64,000 bases of DNA from Gammaproteobacteria bacterium (lineage in GTDB: Bacteria; Pseudomonadota; Gammaproteobacteria; Methylococcales; Methylomonadaceae), in NCBI GenBank assembly GCA_018830325.1, contig JAHJSQ010000089.1, positions 1 through 64,000 on the forward strand, read 5' to 3'. The stretch's first letter is position 1, and every line of letters begins with the position of its first letter. The translations under genes and the position numbers were made by a program. Shown in pieces: positions 42,290 through 51,670 of this stretch. Under the pieces are notes generated by a model. The model did no database searches, was not told the origin of the DNA, and worked only from the letters and a program-made list of their open reading frames with translations.

Positions 42290-43057
42290 TCATTCGGTTT
42301 GTTTATCGGGATGCGAATAAAACGGTATGCCTTTCAGCCAAAGCCGGAAAGCATGCCAATAAATCCTAAAAACGATGGCGCAAGTGATGAAAGGAAATCG
42401 CAACGGCACCGAGCGCATCATTTTCGGGGATGGGTCGAGCATGTCCAGTTGCAGGGTAGCATCGAAACAGCATTGCGCCAGGCGGTACAATTGCATGTGT
42501 ATCGTCAACTTATCGCCGGAAAAGGCGAACCGCCACCGGTAATCGATGTCCATCGGCATGAACGGCGATACGTGAAAAGCTTTGCCGAACTCGAAGGTCC
42601 ATTTACCGTTTTGGGCCGTGCTTTGCCGAGTATCCAAGACATAACAAAACCGTTCGCCCCAGGGTGTATTGGTAATTTCAGCGAGAATGAAGCGAGGCTG
42701 ATCCTCGCTTTTGGGAAAACAAAAATAAAAACTGACCGGATTGAATGCAACGCCTAAGTATCTCAGATGCGTAAGCAAGCAAATGCGTCCTTCAAACATT
42801 TCACCGGTTTGTTGTTCAATTCGGGTTTTTACCGCGTCTCGCAAATCCGAATCCGTAGGCCCAAGATAGTCTTCGCGATAATAGGCGACCAGATTAAAGC
42901 GTTGCTTCGACCAAAAACGGCTTTTATCGATGACCTGATCTAATTCATCGAGATCGAGCCACGACATGAACAAGGGATAGCGGAAAGCATGCGGTTTCGG
43001 CAAGTGGCGCCGGTGGCGCACCCAACCTTTGCCGATGCGGCTGTGCAGCGCGTTCAT
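42290..43057 (-). CDS. DUF1365 family protein
   Basis: A 255-aa protein with the DUF1365 hallmarks: a short N-terminal segment GWVRHRRHLPKPHAFRYPLF, then LLTHLRYLGVAFNPVSFYFC and FHVSPFMPMDIDYRWRF. The family regularly accompanies the FAD oxidoreductase and Cfa; function is unknown. It overlaps the oxidoreductase gene by four bases. Confidence 0.9.
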   Translation of the reverse strand: MNALHSRIGKGWVRHRRHLPKPHAFRYPLFMSWLDLDELDQVIDKSRFWSKQRFNLVAYYREDYLGPTDSDLRDAVKTRIEQQTGEMFEGRICLLTHLRYLGVAFNPVSFYFCFPKSEDQPRFILAEITNTPWGERFCYVLDTRQSTAQNGKWTFEFGKAFHVSPFMPMDIDYRWRFAFSGDKLTIHMQLYRLAQCCFDATLQLDMLDPSPKMMRSVPLRFPFITCAIVFRIYWHAFRLWLKGIPFYSHPDKQTE

Positions 43058-44295
43058 GATGGCGCGTTCAGTTTATCGATCGCCAACTGCGCACTGGCCG
43101 CGCCGTCTTCATGAAAGCCCCAACCCCAATAGGCGCCTGCATAAAACGTGCGGTTATGGCCATTGATATCGGCATGTCTTTTTTGCGCGGCCAGGCTTTC
43201 CGGGGTGTACACTGGATGTCGATAATGCCGCTGCATCAAAATTTTCGACGGATCAATGCGGTCCGTGCAATTCAGCGACACCAGCAACGGCTCAGGAGCG
43301 TCTAGATTTTGCAGCAAATTCATATAATAAGTCACAGTACAATTCGCCTGAGCCCCAGCAGGTTTCAACGCATTCCAACTTGCCCAGGCCTTCGGATGCC
43401 TCGGCATCAACACCGCATCGGTATGCAGTACCGTATCGTTGTCCTGAAATGAGAACGCACCGAGTATTTCGGTCTCTTCCGGGCTCGGATCGGACAAGAG
43501 CCGAAGCGTTTGATCGCCGTGACAAGCCATGACGACGTGGTCGAAACGCCGCTCGCCACTCTCGCCGATGATAGTGACGCCGTTATTGTCCCGTGCGATC
43601 GATCGTACCGGACTATTTAGCCGGAGTTCGCCGCCGAAGCGCTGCTTGAATGCTTCGACATAGGTCGACGAGCCGCCTTTAACCGTGCGCCATAGCGGCC
43701 GGTCATCGATTTTCAGCATGCGGTGATTGTTCATGAAAGCAACGAAATAGCGTGCCGGAAAGTTTTTCAGACTTTCCGGCGGCCCCGACCATAAGGCGCA
43801 AGCCATCGGCAAAATATGGTCGTCGATGAAGGCTTCGCTGTAACGGTTTTGTTGCAGGTACTCACCCAAGGTCAGCGCATCGTCGCCGCTTTTCAATAAG
43901 GCCGGCGCTTCGCGGTAAAAGCGGAAAATATCGGCGATCATCCGGTAAAAGCGTGGACTGAACAGATTGCGGCGTTGACAGAATAACTTGTCGACCGTCG
44001 TAGCATTGTATTCGAGGCCGGTTTTCGCATCGGCCACGCTAAAGCTCATATCCGAAGGCTGCGAAGCCACGCCCAATTCGTTCAGAAAGCGGCAGAAATG
44101 GATGTAGTTGTGTTCGTTGAATACTATGAAGCCGGTATCGACCGAAAATTGGCGGTCGTCCAAGACGATATTGTGCGTATCGGTATGGCCGCCCAGGTAA
44201 GTATTGGCTTCATACAGCGTAACCTCATGCTGCTTGGCCAGATAATGGGCCGCATAAATGCCGGAGATCCCGCTGCCGACGATCGCGATGTTCAT
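43054..44295 (-). CDS. FAD-dependent amine oxidase-like oxidoreductase
   Basis: A 413-aa flavoprotein beginning MNIAIVGSGISGIYAAHYLA with the GxGxxG FAD motif, then LYEANTYLGGHTDTHN, and a C-terminal FYAGAYWGWGFHEDGAASAQ typical of flavin-containing amine oxidase-like enzymes in Cfa clusters. It probably oxidises a lipid intermediate. It overlaps the desaturase gene by four bases and DUF1365 by four. Confidence 0.92.
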   Translation of the reverse strand: MNIAIVGSGISGIYAAHYLAKQHEVTLYEANTYLGGHTDTHNIVLDDRQFSVDTGFIVFNEHNYIHFCRFLNELGVASQPSDMSFSVADAKTGLEYNATTVDKLFCQRRNLFSPRFYRMIADIFRFYREAPALLKSGDDALTLGEYLQQNRYSEAFIDDHILPMACALWSGPPESLKNFPARYFVAFMNNHRMLKIDDRPLWRTVKGGSSTYVEAFKQRFGGELRLNSPVRSIARDNNGVTIIGESGERRFDHVVMACHGDQTLRLLSDPSPEETEILGAFSFQDNDTVLHTDAVLMPRHPKAWASWNALKPAGAQANCTVTYYMNLLQNLDAPEPLLVSLNCTDRIDPSKILMQRHYRHPVYTPESLAAQKRHADINGHNRTFYAGAYWGWGFHEDGAASAQLAIDKLNAPS

Positions 44296-45230
44296 GCTTT
44301 GTCTCCTTCATCCCAGCGATTCGAATTCAAGCGTGAAACCGGAACCGGTTGCAGGTCCCAGATCAAACCGCACCAAGACATCAGTTTTAGCAAGTAATAA
44401 CTAATATCGATCTCCCACCAATAAAAGCCTTGGCGTGCCGAGACCGGATAATGGTGATGATTGTTGTGCCAGCCTTCGCCGAGCGTGATCAGTGCCAAAA
44501 AACCGTTGTTGCGGCTGTCGTCGCCGGTTTTATAACGTTGGTTGCCCCAGACATGCGACAGCGAATTGATGAACAGCGTGCAATGGATCAGCACTATCGT
44601 CGACACGAAATAACCCCAAATCAACATTTGCCAGCCGGTCGTACCGAGTTCCGGAAAAGCGATTTCGAGCCATTTACCCAGACCCCACAACGCGACTGCA
44701 TAGAGCACAGGAATCACGATGTCGAAGCGGTCCAGGAAGCGTAGCTCGGGAAACTTAATCAGATCGCGCACCCATTGCTCGCGGGTAACAAAGTGCTTGG
44801 TGCTCATAAACCAGCCCATGTGGCTCCACCAGAAACCTTTACGCGGGCTGTGCATGTCGCGATCGGTGTCGGAATAACGGTGATGACGGCGATGGTGCGA
44901 CGCCCACCAGATTGGGCCGCGTTGCGTCGCGGTCGAACCGAGCAAACCGAAAAGAAACTGGCACACGCGGGTGGTTCGAAATGCCTTGTGCGAGAAGTAG
45001 CGATGATAGAATGCCGTAATCGCGAACATGCGAATGAAGTAGGAAAACAGCGCCACGACAATCACGATCGGGCTCCAGCCCACTACGAATACCAACAGGC
45101 ACGCGACATGCATGAGTATGAACGGAATCACGCGAAACCAATCGACGGCCTCGCTGGCGTCATTGCTGGTTTTGACACTACTGCTGTCGAACCAGGCGAA
45201 AAATTTTGTTAATGCGTTTTGTATAAACAT
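44292..45230 (-). CDS. Membrane fatty-acid desaturase
   Basis: A 312-aa di-iron desaturase with three histidine boxes: FYHRYFSH, SHHRRHHRYSD and WHNNHHHYP, separated by membrane helices. This is the delta9-acyl-CoA/acyl-lipid desaturase family, expected to introduce the double bond on which Cfa-type enzymes act. It is the first gene of the minus-strand lipid operon; promoter is in 45231-45583. Confidence 0.93.
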   Translation of the reverse strand: MFIQNALTKFFAWFDSSSVKTSNDASEAVDWFRVIPFILMHVACLLVFVVGWSPIVIVVALFSYFIRMFAITAFYHRYFSHKAFRTTRVCQFLFGLLGSTATQRGPIWWASHHRRHHRYSDTDRDMHSPRKGFWWSHMGWFMSTKHFVTREQWVRDLIKFPELRFLDRFDIVIPVLYAVALWGLGKWLEIAFPELGTTGWQMLIWGYFVSTIVLIHCTLFINSLSHVWGNQRYKTGDDSRNNGFLALITLGEGWHNNHHHYPVSARQGFYWWEIDISYYLLKLMSWCGLIWDLQPVPVSRLNSNRWDEGDKA

Positions 45231-45311
45231 TTTAGTAATCTCATAAAACTTACTCTTTCATTTAAGGATTCGGTCATAAATAACTTCCCTATTTTTAATA
45301 CGCGGTAAGCA

Positions 45312-45410
45312 GGTTCGGTAACTCGATTGACAGGTGTCGGCGGCAGGGAAAGCCGCCGTCAAGCCTACACGGACGTATTCACGGCGTCCTGTCAAGCGAG
45401 TTACCGAACC
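45312..45410. repeat. 99-bp element with inverted ends (no core palindrome)
   Basis: Begins GGTTCGGTAACTCGATTG and ends CAAGCGAGTTACCGAACC; the interior (TCGGCGGCAGGGAAAGCCG; ACACGGACGTATTCACGGCG) corresponds to the ends of the 384-bp element at 14373 before the core is inserted. Confidence 0.75.
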
Positions 45411-45498
45411 CGCTACAAGACTCATAGCTCCAGGAAGTTATTTTTCACGAAATCCTAAGAGTATGTTGGTCATTAGAATACTAAGCGTGTGAAAAATA

Positions 45499-45527
45499 TG
45501 TGAACGCCTGCGTGCGATTTGTTCACA
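45499..45527. promoter_or_regulatory. Candidate operator, inverted TGTGAAC/GTTCACA
   Basis: TGTGAAC (45499-45505) and GTTCACA (45521-45527) form an inverted repeat 15 bp apart in the gap between the divergent desaturase and NTF2-like genes, about 57 bp before the latter. Could bind a regulator of both operons; inferred from symmetry alone. Confidence 0.35.
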
Positions 45528-45583
45528 CAATAGTGCGTAGAGATCGGTAACACTCTGCAGAAAATTGAATAACGGAGTGGACG

Positions 45584-46132
45584 ATGAAAAAAATGACATC
45601 ATTATTCGGTATATTACTGGCGCTGACCGGCTGCAGCAGCGTCGAACCGAATCCGATGCGCGAGTATTTAGCGATGGCTCCGGCCGAACAGAATGCCGGA
45701 AAACATCCTAAAATCAGGCATTTTGTCGAGTTATACGACAACTTGGAAGTATTGCCGATCAAGACTAAGGTTGAAAATACCTATGCCGAGCAACTGTATT
45801 TTAACGATACGCTTGTCACCTTGCATGACCGGCAAGCCCTGCAGAGTTATCTCGAACAAACCCAGAAAAACCTCGATTCGATCAGTATTGAGGTCATGTC
45901 GGTATTCGAACAAGGCGACGATGCGTTTGTGCGCTGGAACATGCGAACTCGGTTCACGCTGTTGGGTCGAAGCAAGGATGTAACGACGATAGGCTTTAGC
46001 CATTTGCGTTTCGACGATCATGGCAAAATCGTCCTGCATCAAGACTACTGGGACAGCACGCAAGGCTTTTTTCTACAGGTTCCGATTATCGGAGGAGTAT
46101 TACAATGGATAAAAAACGGTTTACACGACTAG
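45584..46132 (+). CDS. NTF2-like lipoprotein
   Basis: A 182-aa protein with a lipobox (ALTGC, ~Cys17) and a SnoaL/NTF2-like fold: FVELYDNLEV, VENTYAEQLYFNDTLVTLHD and DDAFVRWNMRTRFTLLGR ending in QDYWDSTQGFF. It is a common member of Cfa/DUF1365 clusters. It is transcribed divergently from the desaturase and overlaps the next gene by 28 bases. Likely an outer- or inner-membrane lipoprotein that binds a lipid intermediate (inference). Confidence 0.8.
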   Translation: MKKMTSLFGILLALTGCSSVEPNPMREYLAMAPAEQNAGKHPKIRHFVELYDNLEVLPIKTKVENTYAEQLYFNDTLVTLHDRQALQSYLEQTQKNLDSISIEVMSVFEQGDDAFVRWNMRTRFTLLGRSKDVTTIGFSHLRFDDHGKIVLHQDYWDSTQGFFLQVPIIGGVLQWIKNGLHD

Positions 46133-46659
46133 CGATCTTGTTAGGCTTAATGTCGTTCGGCAATATATACGCCGAAGACTTACTGTCTTCGAGCATCAAT
46201 AATCAGCAGGCCGAACTACCGCGTTGCAGTAAGGGTGAATTGAAAGCTTTCCGCTGGATTCATGTCGGTTATGCCGAACTTTATCTAAACAATTGCAAAA
46301 ACCCGATCGATGTTTTCAACGATTCTCCGAAACAATTACGCTTTATTTACGAGCGCTCGATTCCGGCCAAGGCATTCCGCGAGGCTTCCGAGGAATATCT
46401 AAAAGCGAACTTGGGCGATCGATATCAGGCCTGGCGTAGTGCTTTCGATCGATTCAATCGCCAATATAAGGACATTGATAAAGGCGATTTTTACGATTTA
46501 ATTTATGATGCCGATAACGGTTTGAGACTTTTTCTGAACAATGAGCTGCTCGGAGCCTTAGAAGACCCCGAACAGGGGCTGGCTTATTTCAATATCTGGT
46601 TCGGCAAAGACCCGTTCTCAAATGCACTGAAAGAAGCTTTACTGACGCCCGAAATGTAA
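46105..46659 (+). CDS. Chalcone isomerase-like periplasmic protein
   Basis: A 184-aa exported protein (signal peptide cut near AEDLL) of the chalcone isomerase-like family: FRWIHVGYAELYLNNC, QLRFIYERSIPAKAF, FNIWFGKDPFSNALKEALL. Such bacterial members bind fatty acids and recur in Cfa/DUF1365 clusters. It overlaps the NTF2-like gene, implying coupling. Confidence 0.8.
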   Translation: MDKKRFTRLAILLGLMSFGNIYAEDLLSSSINNQQAELPRCSKGELKAFRWIHVGYAELYLNNCKNPIDVFNDSPKQLRFIYERSIPAKAFREASEEYLKANLGDRYQAWRSAFDRFNRQYKDIDKGDFYDLIYDADNGLRLFLNNELLGALEDPEQGLAYFNIWFGKDPFSNALKEALLTPEM

Positions 46660-46705
46660 TATCTGCCGCCACACTCTTGTGGTGAGTATTCAGTTCCCCG
46701 GCTAT

Positions 46706-46806
46706 TCTCGTTCCCACGCTCTGCGTGGGAATGCCTGAGTACCGCTCCAGCGGTACGAGACGCTAGAGCGTCTCGGGCTGCATTCCCACGCTGGAGCGTG
46801 GGAACA
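46706..46806. repeat. REP hairpin pair
   Basis: CGTTCCCACGCTCTGCGTGG and TTCCCACGCTGGAGCGTGGG form two perfect hairpins separated by GCTCCAGCGGTACGAGACGC; same family as 958 and 48670. The variant hairpin pair at 46918-47037 (CTCCCAAACGCTTGTTTGGG; ATTCCCAAGTAGAACTTGGG) follows. Confidence 0.75.
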
Positions 46807-47065
46807 ATAGGGGGATGTGCATAATTACCTCTTGTGAATGCCGAGCTTAAAAAGCTCTATTTGCGTTAATCCAAATTCGTCAGTTTGTCTCGCTCCAAGT
46901 TCCTGGAGCGCTACCAAAATTGCTCGCTCCCAAACGCTTGTTTGGGAGTGTCTACCGTCAAGCTCAGATTGGCGTACGATAAGCAGAGCTTAAAGGTAGG
47001 CATTCCCAAGTAGAACTTGGGAACGAGACAAACATAGAAAAATAATGAACGAAAGTGGGCGCAGG

Positions 47066-48526
47066 CTAAAACGACAAATCCCACTGTAACCAAAACCGCT
47101 GATCCGATTGGCTGATTCCTTGCCTCGGTTCTTCCACGATCAAATGACTGACTTGAAAATTCACTTTATTGTTATGGCCATTGAAGAAATAAGTCATTAC
47201 GCCGCTGAATTCTTGTTGCCGGTCGTTATCGACGTCGACATTGGGATCGACAAAGGCATAACGTCCGGCAAATTCCAGGTTCTTCGGCACGATCGCCAAA
47301 ATATAATGCGGAAAATAGCCGGCTTGGATTAAGCCCCCCATGAGATTCGTTTCTCTCCCGCCGGCGCCTTGGGCTCTTAACGTATCGATAACTTCCTTCC
47401 AGTGCATTTCATGTTGAATCGATAGGCCTTGCCATTTGAAACGGGCTTCTTCCATCATTTGATTGATTCGGTATTGTCCGTCTTCGCCTACGCTATAGCC
47501 GGGTAGTGCGCGGCAGCTTCGGTTATCGGTTTCGAAGGCGGTGCATCGACTTCGATTGGTCGCCGCCGCGAACGCGAAATTGAGAGCCGGATTTTCATGA
47601 TATTCGAGATCGGATTGAGAAAACGGCATCTCCCCACCCAAGGCATTCCACTGCAAGCGGCCGGAATACATCATGTTGTTATCGTCATTGTTGCGCTCGC
47701 CGACGCCGAGTCCGGTATAAACGCCGGCATAATAACTGATATCGTGCCAGCTGCCGGGAAATAGATTGCCGAATATTTGTACCCCTTGTTGCCGGTCTAC
47801 CGTAAAGATGTCGTTAACAATCGACCGGTTGACGAATTGCTGATTGCCTGAAGAGGTCACCCGTTCGTCGTTATACAAAACCTTACCGCGACCGAACCAT
47901 AATTTAGCCTATGGATATTTGTCCACGGTCAAATTCAAATCGCGCAAAACCGGCTGGGACCAGTCGTATTGCAAATAGTATTTCAACCATGGCCAATAGG
48001 CATGACCTCTGAGCTTGGTTCGAGCACGGCGGATCATGAAGGTGCTTTGGTCGCGTTCGAGATCGTCGATCGAGCGCGGATCGCTGTCGAAAGGATTGGC
48101 ATAGCGGGCTTGTATCCGGTTTTGGATGGACAAGGCGAATTTGCCGTCATCGGTCTTGAATTCAAAGCCGTTCTTGCCGTAACTGACGCCGGAGGGCAGG
48201 TTACTCTGGGTTTTAGGTTTCGGCTCATCCGACTTGACCTCAACTTCGGCTTGGGCAAGCGCAGTTTGCACGTCCTTTTTCGGTAGCCCATGCTCCGTTT
48301 GACTAGCCGTGGCGGCTTGCGCCGCTTCTAATTGTTCGAGCCGTTTTAGCTTTTCATCTAAAACTTGCAGCTTCGCGTCGAGTCGCTTTTCAACGGCCAG
48401 CAATTCCTGCATATAACGTTCCGGGTCTTTGGGTTCAGCGGCGAGAACGACTCCGGACAAAAATAACCCGAACAGCACAGCCGGAATGGCGCGTGGCAAG
48501 GGCCTGTAGCGAGATGGCATTTTCAT
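47066..48526 (-). pseudogene. Phosphate-selective (OprO/OprP-like) porin split by an in-frame TAG
   Basis: One reading frame encodes a signal peptide (AVLFGLFLSGVVLA), a coiled coil (~residues 30-80), a trimeric OprO/P-type barrel start (GVSYGKNGFEFKTDDGKFAL, KLRGHAYWPWLKYYLQYDW) and, after LTVDKYP, a TAG at 47909-47911; the same frame continues AKLWFGRGKVLYNDERVT to a normal end (LQWDLSF). Both halves are otherwise intact. So it is a recent nonsense mutation, sequencing error or suppressed stop. I chose the Met at 48526 (MKMPSR) as start; the frame reaches 48589. Confidence 0.8.
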
Positions 48527-48628
48527 GTATTGCACTGGGTTCGCAAGAAAAATGCGAATTATGACAAAATTATGACAGTTTTGTGACAATTACATAAAAA
48601 TAACAGTACTCCAGTAGTGGAATTTCTA

Positions 48629-48669
48629 AAAAGATATGGGCTTGACGAGGATGTCGGGAGAAGAATCTT
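48629..48669. repeat. 40-bp direct repeat, copy 1
   Basis: AAAGATATGGGCTTGACGAG followed by GATGTCGGGAGAAGAATCTT, identical to 49135-49174. It resembles the end of the nested palindrome element at 7061 (GTGCTTGGCGAGGATGTCGG). Confidence 0.7.
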
Positions 48670-48775
48670 CCTCGTTCCCACCGCTCCAGCGTGGGAATGC
48701 ATACCGGTCTTGCCTCGGCTGACAAGGTATGGGTTCCCACGGAGGACCGTGGGAACCAGAAAAGAATTACTGTTT
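48670..48775. repeat. REP-like hairpins
   Basis: CGTTCCCACCGCTCCAGCGTGGG and GGTTCCCACGGAGGACCGTG as inverted pairs. Further on, CCTCACCTAGCGTTAGGTGAGG (48837-48858) is another perfect hairpin. The rest of 48776-49173 has no gene. Confidence 0.6.
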
Positions 48776-49134
48776 TGCAATCTTAGCTAATGAGGCCTCG
48801 ATACCATTTTTTGTCACCCCACGTTCCCGACTTTCCCTCACCTAGCGTTAGGTGAGGGACGTTCTGGGGATCGCTCCCACAGAGCATCCGGCCCCCCCTT
48901 GTGGGAGCGACGCCTTCGTCGCGATTTCGAAGCCACTGATGTTCAATATCCGCAGATTTATCAAACAACACCGTTTCCAGGTATACGATGATCTCTGTTA
49001 GCAAGTTTACCGATACTTGTGTATAACGGCGAGAGCTGGAGCTTGGGTAACAGCATATTTTAGTTTTTGCGACTATGACTGGCCCCTACTCGGACACTTG
49101 GCTTCGGCAAGCTGAAGCATCTTGCTAATCAGGA

Positions 49135-49174
49135 AAAGATATGGGCTTGACGAGGATGTCGGGAGAAGAATCTT
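49135..49174. repeat. 40-bp direct repeat, copy 2
   Basis: Identical to the copy at 48629-48669; its last base is the first base of the minus-strand stop codon of the adjacent gene. Confidence 0.7.
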
Positions 49175-50274
49175 TAATTCGCGCCGGCCTGCTTAACCAA
49201 TAGCATACGGCCCAAACGGCGCAATCCGTCGGACGATATGTCCAAGCCGAGCGGTGAGCCGATGGCTTCAAGTTCGTACAGCAAATCCGTTGCAGTGATA
49301 AACGTCAGAAAGCGCAAGCTCTCGGCTCCGGGTACGTCTTTGGCTATCGTTCGCAGCACCGGCGTAACTTGATCCCATGAATCGTTGAAAAACATCCGGA
49401 CCGGATCGCCGCCGCTCGTGTCGTTGCTCGTCAAACCCTTGTGGAAGGCCGATTTAGCCGCAAGTAAAGTCTCCAAAAGCGTATCGCGCACGTCCGAGGA
49501 AACCCTATCGTCCGCGGCTCGATCGATCGCTTCAAATAATGAAGCGTTCCAGCGTTGCCAAGCTACATTCCATTGTTGCATTTCGCTTTCGTTGAATACC
49601 GGCGCGGGTTGCTTGTTTGTTCTTGCATTTGCCTGCGGAACCTCAAAAGCGACTTTTACGCCCAAACCGGTTTCGCCGGCCTTGACTTCGCTGAATCGTA
49701 ACGAGCTCAATAAGGCTTGCAGCGCCGCTTTATTTTCCGGAGTCGTGACGGGTGCCAGCGTTTTTTCGATGTCGCCTCGCATTTCTTGAAGGTCGAGTTT
49801 AACCGATGCCAATTTCGGTTCGGCAAAACGCTTAAGTAAATCCTGCAACTGATCGATTCTCAATGCTTGTCCGCCCGGATCGTAAGCAACCGCCTTGTCG
49901 ATCGGAAAGCGTAAAACAGTTCCGCCGTTCTCCAGTACCGCGCGTTGAAAAGTTTCGAGCTTGCCGGTCCAATCCAACACGGTTAGACATTGGCCGCCCA
50001 TGGCGGTGCCGATGCGCGCATGTACGTCATTGACGATTCGAACGAGGTTTTGTTGCCCGTCGATTCTAGGGTTGGACATATCGAGTAAACTACAGCCGCT
50101 TTTATCCTTCCATAAATGGGCAGTCTGATTGGCGCCGGTGTAGATCTGTTCGACCAGTGCATTTCGAATCAAGCGGTAATCGATCGGAAGCGGTATGGTC
50201 TTCTGATTTGCGCTAAGGCTTCCCGAATAGGCGATTAGGATTCCAAGATAAACGCTTAGCAAAGTTTTTTTCAT
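49174..50274 (-). CDS. Exported protein of unknown function
   Basis: About 366 aa, no family recognised. A signal peptide (TLLSVYLGILIAYSGSLSA) is followed by a soluble helical region with LPIDYRLIRNALVEQIYTGA, WKDKSGCSLLDMSNPRIDG and, late, MFFNDSWDQVTPVLRTIAKD. Two cysteines lie ~60 and ~95. It should be periplasmic. Start at 50274 (MKKTLLSV) is preferred to 50286; neither has a clear ribosome site. It is transcribed away from the mscS gene. Confidence 0.65.
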   Translation of the reverse strand: MKKTLLSVYLGILIAYSGSLSANQKTIPLPIDYRLIRNALVEQIYTGANQTAHLWKDKSGCSLLDMSNPRIDGQQNLVRIVNDVHARIGTAMGGQCLTVLDWTGKLETFQRAVLENGGTVLRFPIDKAVAYDPGGQALRIDQLQDLLKRFAEPKLASVKLDLQEMRGDIEKTLAPVTTPENKAALQALLSSLRFSEVKAGETGLGVKVAFEVPQANARTNKQPAPVFNESEMQQWNVAWQRWNASLFEAIDRAADDRVSSDVRDTLLETLLAAKSAFHKGLTSNDTSGGDPVRMFFNDSWDQVTPVLRTIAKDVPGAESLRFLTFITATDLLYELEAIGSPLGLDISSDGLRRLGRMLLVKQAGAN

Positions 50275-50425
50275 AGTATGACTCATATAATCGGTTATGC
50301 CCCATGCGGCTTAAGTAGGTTACCATTATTCCCAGTGATATCGTTTTAGTCCAATCATGACTTTCGACGTATTTGTTCAGTCAAATGCATTTAGCAGTTT
50401 AATGAATTTCTTTTAGGAGTAATCA

Positions 50426-51670
50426 GTGTTTGATACGGCTACACAATGGCTGCAAGACTTAAATCTGGAGCCTAGCACCAAAGTGGCAATCGCTTTGGCG
50501 GCTATCGTTGCCATAGCAATATTAACCCACCTCATTTTGCATTATGTCTTTCTGCGTTTAGTCGAAAAACTGGCCTACCGAAGCAAATGGGTTTGGAAGC
50601 GCGCCTTATTCGAGCAAAATTTATTCAATCGCATTGCATTCGTATTTCAGGCCATGTTGGTCCGCTGGCAAGCCCAGCTATGGCTGGCCCAGGAGTCATT
50701 GTTTTTATCCGGTATCGAATTAGCCGCTAAATTGTGGATATTGTTTTATCTACTCTTAAGCTTGTTTTCCTTGCTCGACACCTTGCTGTACTTGGCGCAT
50801 CAATACCGCGTCGCAAGACATTGGCCTTTGCGCGGCGTCTTCCAAAGCATCAAGCTGATTGCATCCGGTTTTGCCTGTATCTTATTTGTTTCGATCATCA
50901 CCGACAAATCGCCGGTGATTTTACTCAGCAGCTTGGGCGCGATGACGGCAGTACTGCTCTTAGTGTTTAAGGATTCGTTATTGGGCTTGGCTGCCGGCAT
51001 TCAACTGTCGGCCAACAAAATGTTGAGCGTCGGCGACTGGCTGGAAATGTCCAAATACGGCGCCGACGGCGATGTGATCGATATCGGCTTGACTACCGTC
51101 AAGGTGCAGAATTGGGACCGAACGATTACCACGATCCCGACTTACGCCTTGATATCCGATTCGTTTAAAAACTGGCGCGGCATGCAAGAATCCGGCGGCC
51201 GGCGCATTATGCGCAGTATTCGCATCGATGTCGCTAGCGTTGCGTTTTTATCCGAAGAAGATATCGTTCGTTTGCGTAAAACTAAGCTGCTGACCGATTA
51301 TATCGAACGAAAACTGGCCGAAATCGACAAGGCCAATGCAGAGGAGCGTGCCGATTTATCTTGTCCTGCGAATGGCCGGCGGCTGACTAATTTAGGTACG
51401 TTCCGCGCCTATTTGAATGCCTATCTCAAGGCACATCCCGGTATTCATCAAGCGATGATTTTGATGGTGCGCCAATTGGAACCCGATGCGCACGGACTGC
51501 CGATTCAGATCTATGCGTTCAGCAATGATACGCGCTGGGTCAATTACGAAAGTATTCAAGCCGATATTTTCGACCATATATTAGCGGTCGTGCCGGAATT
51601 CGGCCTGCGCGTCCATCAAATGCCGAGCGGCCAGGATTTGCAAGCGTTGTTGAAAGCGACAGGGAATTAA
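50426..51670 (+). CDS. MscS-family mechanosensitive channel (YbdG/MscM type)
   Basis: A 414-aa protein with about five helices and an MscS core: SLGAMTAVLLLVFKDSLLGL then AAGIQLSANKMLSVGDWLEM, followed by the beta domain DGDVIDIGLTTVKVQNWD and ITTIPTYALISDSFKNWRGM. The N-terminal extension with WKRALFEQNLFNR is typical of YbdG. GTG at 50426 follows a TAGGAG site, which supports that start. It would gate under turgor stress. Confidence 0.9.
   Translation: MFDTATQWLQDLNLEPSTKVAIALAAIVAIAILTHLILHYVFLRLVEKLAYRSKWVWKRALFEQNLFNRIAFVFQAMLVRWQAQLWLAQESLFLSGIELAAKLWILFYLLLSLFSLLDTLLYLAHQYRVARHWPLRGVFQSIKLIASGFACILFVSIITDKSPVILLSSLGAMTAVLLLVFKDSLLGLAAGIQLSANKMLSVGDWLEMSKYGADGDVIDIGLTTVKVQNWDRTITTIPTYALISDSFKNWRGMQESGGRRIMRSIRIDVASVAFLSEEDIVRLRKTKLLTDYIERKLAEIDKANAEERADLSCPANGRRLTNLGTFRAYLNAYLKAHPGIHQAMILMVRQLEPDAHGLPIQIYAFSNDTRWVNYESIQADIFDHILAVVPEFGLRVHQMPSGQDLQALLKATGN

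Noticed and set aside
44430..45212. Long plus-strand frames (104 and 145 codons) under the desaturase
   Set aside because: They are antisense shadows of the desaturase, which shows all three histidine boxes.
45312..45410. CRISPR-like repeat unit
   Set aside because: It is a single inverted-end element, not an array of spaced direct repeats; no CRISPR array was seen anywhere in the window.
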